A stretch of DNA of 64,000 bases from JAUXJB01 sp965226855. Lineage in GTDB: Bacteria; Myxococcota_A; UBA9160; SZUA-336. Every line of letters starts with the position of its first letter. The first letter of the stretch is position 1. A program made the translations under genes and the position numbers. The notes below the pieces were generated by a model, which was given only the letters and a program-made list of their open reading frames with translations, searched no databases and had not been told where the DNA came from. The DNA lies in the NCBI GenBank assembly GCA_965226855.1, contig CBDDEE010000017.1, positions 1 to 64,000 of the forward strand, in the 5' to 3' direction. Below are positions 60,016 to 64,000 of this stretch, one piece after another.

Positions 60016-61695
60016 TTGATTCGAACGCTCCGCGTACAAAACCTCGCGACCATCGAAGAGCTCGAGCTGGAGCTGGGCAGCGGCCTCAACGTGATGACCG
60101 GTGAGACGGGCGCGGGAAAGTCCGTACTGCTGCACGCGATCGCCCTTCTCTGCGGTCGGCGGACGCCTTCGGACGCCATTCGGACAGGCGCTTCGTCGGG
60201 CAGTGCCGAGGCGATCATCGACGCTCCCGCCCTGCTCGAGCGCGCGCGGGGCTTGGGCCTGGCCGAGCAGGAGGATGCTGAGCTTCTGGTCTCCCGGCGC
60301 ATCTCCCGCGACGGTCGCGGGAAGGTCTTCGTGAACGGAAGGCTGGCGACGGTGACTTTGCTGCAGCAGCTGCTCGGTGACTCGCTCGAGATCATCAGTC
60401 AGGGAGCGCATCAACGGCTGCTGCGTCCGATCGACCAGGGAGAGCTCCTCGATCGCTACGGCAACCTGGGTGCGGAGCTGGCCAAGGTCGCCGAGCAGCA
60501 CCAGAGCTGGCGGAAGCTGGCAGCCGAGCTCGAGGAGCGGCGTGCGAACTCTGCCGAGCGCGCGCGTCGCGAAGACCAGCTACGCTTCGAGGTCGACCAG
60601 ATCAACGAGGTCGCGCCTCGCCCCGGCGAGCTCGAGGAGCTCGGTGGGGAGCGCACGCGGCTTGTCCACGTGGACCACCTGAGTCGAGCGACCGCGGGAG
60701 TGCTCGAGGTTCTCGACGGCGATAGTGGGCTGCGCGATCGGGTCGCCGGTGCGCAGTCCGAGCTTTCCTCAGCGGCCGAGCTCGACGAACAGCTCGGCGC
60801 CCCGCTCGCCGCGCTCGAGCGCGCCAGCCTGGAGCTCGAAGAAGCAAACGCCGCCCTGGAGCGCTACCACGCCTCGTTGGAAGCGGATCCCGCGCGCCTG
60901 GCGCAGCTCGAGGACCGGCTCGAGGCGCTGCGCCGGCTCCGCTTGCGCTACGGCGACAGCGTAGACGAGATCCTCCGTTATCGTGACGAGGCAGGGGCCC
61001 AGGCGGAGATACTGGGAGGCGGCGAGGAGAGGAGCGCGGAGCTCGAGCGGGAGCTCGCTTCCGTCGGCGAGTCGCTCGAGTCCGCCGCGCGCGCGCTCGG
61101 GCGGGCCAGGCAGAGAGTTGGCGCGGATCTCGAGAAGCGCGTGAACAAGGAGCTCACTGCCCTGGGACTGCGCCGGGCGGCGCTGCGCGTGACCTTCGAT
61201 CCGCTTCCTGCAAAGACCCCCGAAGGCTGGGATGTGCCTGCAGGACCACACGGTTTCGAACGGGCGAGCTTTCAGCTGGCCGCGAACCCCGGCGAGGAGC
61301 CACGCCGCCTGAGGGACGCCGCGTCCGGCGGGGAGCTTGCGCGCTTGCTGCTCGCGCTGCGTAACGTTCTGCGAAGCGCGGAGGACGGGCACCTGCTGCT
61401 ATTCGACGAGGTCGACGCTGGAATCGGGGGGGCGACGGCCCGCAACGTCGGTCAGCGTCTGCGCAGCCTCGCCGAGCGCCACCAGATCGTGTGCATCACG
61501 CACCTGCCTCAGGTGGCCGCGGTCGGAGAGACGCACTACCGCGTGGTGAAGCGCGTGAGGAGCGGAAGGACACACACGCGGGTCGAGCGGCTGGAGACCG
61601 ATGCGCGGGTGGAGGAGCTAGCCAGGATGGCCGGAGGCGGGCGTGTCACCGACGTCGCTCGGGCGCACGCGCGGGAGCTCCTGGCCTCCGATTGA
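60016..61695 (+). CDS. recN: DNA repair protein RecN
   Basis: 559 residues from TTG at 60016 (LIRTLRVQNLATIEELEL matches the RecN N-terminus; no ATG or GTG is near). Walker A GETGAGKSVLLHAI (about 30-43). A long coiled-coil middle (about 160-370) is typical of SMC-like proteins. The second ATPase half has AASGGELARLLLALRN (signature) and LLLFDEVDAGIGG (Walker B), and the end VCITHLPQVAAVGETHYRV. It acts early in double-strand break repair. Confidence 0.94.
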   Translation: MIRTLRVQNLATIEELELELGSGLNVMTGETGAGKSVLLHAIALLCGRRTPSDAIRTGASSGSAEAIIDAPALLERARGLGLAEQEDAELLVSRRISRDGRGKVFVNGRLATVTLLQQLLGDSLEIISQGAHQRLLRPIDQGELLDRYGNLGAELAKVAEQHQSWRKLAAELEERRANSAERARREDQLRFEVDQINEVAPRPGELEELGGERTRLVHVDHLSRATAGVLEVLDGDSGLRDRVAGAQSELSSAAELDEQLGAPLAALERASLELEEANAALERYHASLEADPARLAQLEDRLEALRRLRLRYGDSVDEILRYRDEAGAQAEILGGGEERSAELERELASVGESLESAARALGRARQRVGADLEKRVNKELTALGLRRAALRVTFDPLPAKTPEGWDVPAGPHGFERASFQLAANPGEEPRRLRDAASGGELARLLLALRNVLRSAEDGHLLLFDEVDAGIGGATARNVGQRLRSLAERHQIVCITHLPQVAAVGETHYRVVKRVRSGRTHTRVERLETDARVEELARMAGGGRVTDVARAHARELLASD

Positions 61696-61729
61696 CGTCG
61701 TGTTCCGTCGATGACAGTGGTCCGCCCGG

Positions 61730-61757
61730 TCAAGTTTCGATGATTTCGGCCCGATCC
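61730..61757 (+). promoter_or_regulatory. Sigma-28-like promoter motif upstream of the FHA gene
   Basis: TCAAGTTT (61730-61737), 12 bases, CCCGATCC (61750-61757). The FliA consensus is TAAAGTTT-N11-GCCGATAA. The match is partial and no motility gene is in the window, so this is a weak candidate. It lies 54 bases upstream of the FHA gene ATG. Confidence 0.3.
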
Positions 61758-61810
61758 TCTCCTCTGACCTGACCAAGTCTCACATTACTTGCAGCGTCCA
61801 GAGGATCCAC

Positions 61811-62182
61811 ATGGCACCCCCTTCAGATTCCGTGCCCGCTGCTGGTGAAAACCCTCAGTCAGTCCAAGCGATTGTCCACGTCGAGAGTGGCTTCTACGCG
61901 GGTCTTTCCTGGCCGCTGGAGCGAACAAGCACGGTCGTCGGGCGGGGCAGCAACGCGGACCTCGTGCTCAACGAGGCAACGATCTCGCGCGCTCATGCAC
62001 TGATCGGCTACGACGGCGACCGCGTGTTCGTCCAGGACCTAGGCAGCACGAACGGAACGCTCGTCAACGGCTCCAAGGAAGAGCGCAGATACCTCGACGA
62101 CTCCGACGAGCTGCGGATGGGTCGGCTGATCCTGCGGATCGAGATCGATCGCGAGGGCGGGAAGTGCGACGCTAGTGTCTAG
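61811..62182 (+). CDS. FHA-domain protein
   Basis: 123 residues. After about 20 polar residues a single forkhead-associated domain fills the rest: TSTVVGRGSNADLVLNEATI (GR and Ser), SRAHALI (SxxH) and DLGSTNGTLVNG (NG), the full phosphothreonine-binding set. The likely role is to bind a phosphorylated partner. The stop overlaps the start of the next gene by 8 bp, so the two products may work together near the envelope. Confidence 0.92.
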   Translation: MAPPSDSVPAAGENPQSVQAIVHVESGFYAGLSWPLERTSTVVGRGSNADLVLNEATISRAHALIGYDGDRVFVQDLGSTNGTLVNGSKEERRYLDDSDELRMGRLILRIEIDREGGKCDASV

Positions 62183-63098
62183 CTCGAGGAACCGGGCAAG
62201 CGACATCGTCACGTTCATGTACGTGCCTGGCGAGTCCGGCACGATCCGGCGCTACCAGGTCCGCCGCTCGCGGATCCGCAAGTGCATCTATTCCGCGCTC
62301 CTGGCGCTTGCGGTTCTGGTGGCGGGAACCGTCGACTACGTGCACGCGCGTCGGGGTATGACCGAGCTGGAGCGTCTTCGCCGCGAGACCGGCGTCCAGC
62401 GCGAGCACCTGCAGGTCTACGCAGCACGAATGGAAACGATCGCGAACCGCCTGACCTCGATCGACAGCCTGGAGCGGAAGCTGCGCGTGATCACGAACCT
62501 CGACCCGTCCGACCCGACGCCCCTCTCGGGCATCGGAGGCGTGGACGGCGGCCTGCTCGACTCTCAGGACGTCGCCTGGCTCTCGGCGAGCCGGCGTCAT
62601 CAGAAGATGACGGAGAGCTTCGATCGGCTCAGCGAAGCCAGCGATGCACAGGCGGAGAGCCTTGCAGCCCTCATTACCCATCTCGAAGACCAGACGGCGC
62701 GGCTGCTCGCGACCCCGTCGATCGCCCCAACCAAGGGTTGGGCCACCTCGGGCTTCGGCTACCGGACCTCGCCCTTCACCGGCAATCGCGAGTTCCACCG
62801 CGGGCTCGACGTCGCTGGGCGGATTGGCACGCCCGTCAAATCGCCATCGAACGGACGCGTCGCCTTCGCCGGACGCAAGCGCGCGCTGGGCAAAACCATC
62901 ATCCTCAGCCACGACTACGGGATCGAGACGATCTATGGGCACCTCGAGGAGATTCTCGTTAAGCCAGGAGACAAGGTCTCTCGCGGCGATCTGATCGCGC
63001 GAATGGGCACGACCGGCCGCAGCACCGGGCCTCACCTTCACTACCAGGTGGAAGTGAATAAGAAGCCCGTAAACCCACGTAACTACATCCTGGACTGA
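62175..63098 (+). CDS. Membrane-anchored M23 peptidase (LytM-type)
   Basis: 307 residues from GTG at 62175. A membrane helix at about 37-55 places the rest in the periplasm. A coiled coil (about 58-175) precedes the M23 domain (about 190-305): FHRGLDVAGRIGTPVKSP (HxxxD zinc ligands), HDYGIETIYGHLEEI and GPHLHYQVEVN (HxH). Such proteins cut peptidoglycan cross-links, or if degenerate activate amidases; here zinc ligands look complete. Translation is probably coupled to the FHA gene. Confidence 0.93.
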   Translation: MSSSRNRASDIVTFMYVPGESGTIRRYQVRRSRIRKCIYSALLALAVLVAGTVDYVHARRGMTELERLRRETGVQREHLQVYAARMETIANRLTSIDSLERKLRVITNLDPSDPTPLSGIGGVDGGLLDSQDVAWLSASRRHQKMTESFDRLSEASDAQAESLAALITHLEDQTARLLATPSIAPTKGWATSGFGYRTSPFTGNREFHRGLDVAGRIGTPVKSPSNGRVAFAGRKRALGKTIILSHDYGIETIYGHLEEILVKPGDKVSRGDLIARMGTTGRSTGPHLHYQVEVNKKPVNPRNYILD

Positions 63099-63102
63099 GA
63101 GT

Positions 63103-63131
63103 TGGCCCCCTGTCGGGGGGTAGCGTTATAC
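63103..63131 (+). promoter_or_regulatory. Candidate secA promoter and GC hairpin
   Basis: TTGGCC, about 18 bases, TTATAC (around 63103-63131), roughly 32 bases before the proposed secA start. The spacer contains CCCCCTGTCGGGGG, a 5-bp stem with 3-base loop, which could instead be a weak terminator for the peptidase gene; it lacks a T-run. Confidence 0.35.
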
Positions 63132-63162
63132 TCCCCGGCCTCCCAGCGCGCCGGAGGCGGCC

Positions 63163-64000
63163 ATTCGACTCGTCCAGAAGATCTTCGGCTCCGCGAATGA
63201 GCGGTTCCTGAAGCGGCTGCAGCCGTCAGTCGATCGCATCAACTCGCTCGAGGCAGACCTCGAGCCGCTCTCCCCCGACGAGCTTCGCGCCAACTCTGAC
63301 GAGCTGCGCGGCCGGGGCGAGCACGGAGAGCCCCTCAACGACCTCTTGCCGGAAGCGTTCGCGCTGGTGCGCGAGGCCGCGAAGCGCTCGCTTGGGCAGC
63401 GCCCCTTCGACGTGCAGCTGCTGGGCGGAATCGTCCTGCACCAGGGCAAGATTGCGGAGATGAAGACCGGTGAGGGGAAGACTCTCGCCGCCACGCTGCC
63501 CTCGTACCTGAACGCGCTGTCGGGCAAAGGCGTCCACGTCGTCACGGTGAACGACTACCTGGCGCGGCGCGACGCGGAATGGATGGGTCAGATTCATCGC
63601 TTGCTCGGGCTCGAGGTTGGCTGCGTGGTCGCGAGCATTTCCGAGACCGAGCGACGCGCCGCCTACCGCGCCGACATTACGTACGGCCAGAACAACGAGT
63701 TCGGCTTTGACTACCTGCGCGACAACATGAAGCCCTCGCTCGAGCTCTACGTTCAGCGCGGTCGTCACTATGCCATCGTCGACGAGGTCGACTCCATTCT
63801 CGTCGACGAGGCGCGAACGCCCCTCATTATCTCGGGACCCGTCGACGACGACCCCGATCGCTTCCGCCGCAGCGACCGTATCATCCCTCGGCTGTCCAAG
63901 GACAAGGATCACTTCACGGTCGACGAGAAGGCGCGGCAGGTGTTGCTGACCGACGAGGGAATCGCCGAGGTCGAAAAGCTGCTCCACATTGACAACCTGT
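63163..64000 (+). CDS. secA: Preprotein translocase ATPase SecA, N-terminal 279 residues, ATT start
   Basis: The frame encodes IRLVQKIFGSANERFLKRLQ, RPFDVQLLGGIVLHQGKIAE, Walker A MKTGEGKTLAATLP (about 99-112), VVTVNDYLARRDAEWMG, YGQNNEFGFDYLRDNM and the DEVD box (VDEVDSILVDEARTP), and runs off the window. The family N-terminus falls on ATT at 63163, 5 bases after a perfect GGAGG (63153-63157). Upstream in frame there is a TAG at 63121 and no ATG, GTG or TTG between; the first downstream candidate is a TTG about 61 codons in. ATT is therefore the likely start. SecA drives Sec-dependent export. Confidence 0.93.
   Translation, partial: MRLVQKIFGSANERFLKRLQPSVDRINSLEADLEPLSPDELRANSDELRGRGEHGEPLNDLLPEAFALVREAAKRSLGQRPFDVQLLGGIVLHQGKIAEMKTGEGKTLAATLPSYLNALSGKGVHVVTVNDYLARRDAEWMGQIHRLLGLEVGCVVASISETERRAAYRADITYGQNNEFGFDYLRDNMKPSLELYVQRGRHYAIVDEVDSILVDEARTPLIISGPVDDDPDRFRRSDRIIPRLSKDKDHFTVDEKARQVLLTDEGIAEVEKLLHIDNL

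Noticed and set aside
59964..60395. N-terminal extension of rarA
   Set aside because: It is antisense to recN. The family N-terminus begins at the GTG at 59963.
63345..63350. TTG as the secA start
   Set aside because: It would remove about 61 conserved N-terminal residues; ATT at 63163 has the ribosome site and matches the family N-terminus.
1..64000. CRISPR array or rRNA operon
   Set aside because: No regularly spaced direct repeats and no rRNA signature were seen on either strand; only two tRNA genes are supported.

Overview
The window is high-GC, gene-dense DNA from a Gram-negative bacterium. A SecA start, a trigger factor-ClpP-ClpX-Lon operon, an RpoD-like sigma factor, RecN, RarA, HspQ and a menaquinone methyltransferase-MenB-MenA block mark it as chromosomal. 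Several family III CoA-transferases and acyl-CoA dehydrogenases, many lipoproteins, PilZ proteins and a cyclase sensor fit a soil or marine lineage of the former Deltaproteobacteria (Myxococcota/Desulfobacterota-like). That placement is inference; no 16S gene is present.

Layout. 1-2.5 kb: acyl-CoA/CoA-transferase catabolic genes on the minus strand. 2.6-5.3 kb: two different insertion sequences in tandem (an IS1182-like element, then an IS5-like element) sharing a CTAG. 5.3-12.7 kb: exported methyltransferase-like protein, SnoaL-like protein, an adenylate cyclase fused to a periplasmic ligand-binding domain, an oligopeptide-binding lipoprotein, a PilZ protein, a ferritin-like protein and a repeat lipoprotein. 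12.8-18.4 kb: a 1518-residue SF1 helicase-nuclease and a small SET-domain protein. 18.5-19.5 kb: a decayed ABC-2 exporter. 19.7-23.0 kb: peroxiredoxin, PilZ, HAD phosphatase, CBS protein. 23.15-27.16 kb: a four-gene, overlapping operon that looks like a microcin (colicin V-like) system: a very short membrane-fusion protein, a double-glycine peptide, an LpxL-like protein with a degenerate active site, and a C39-peptidase ABC transporter. 27.2-32.5 kb: lipoprotein, VOC protein, a frameshifted VWA protein, MFS, DUF2914, cysteine synthase. 32.6-33.9 kb: second, equal-length copy of the IS5-like element. 33.9-42.3 kb: frameshifted amino-acid permease-EIIA-RCK_C fusion, HspQ, cardiolipin synthase-like protein, sigma factor, DUF99 and PDZ proteins. 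42.5-48.3 kb: two-domain CoA-transferase, hydrolase, menaquinone genes. 48.4-54.1 kb: tig-clpP-clpX-lon. 54.1-56.7 kb: IS remnant, tRNA-Val, tRNA-Asp, integrase remnant and small accessory genes. 56.9-64 kb: gamma-glutamyltransferase, rarA, recN, FHA, M23 peptidase and the start of secA.

The most interesting items are the compact microcin-like operon, the standalone helicase-nuclease, the cyclase-ligand receptor fusion, and insertion sequences that repeatedly land in a CTAG containing the TAG stop codon of a host gene, leaving the gene intact. secA appears to start with ATT.
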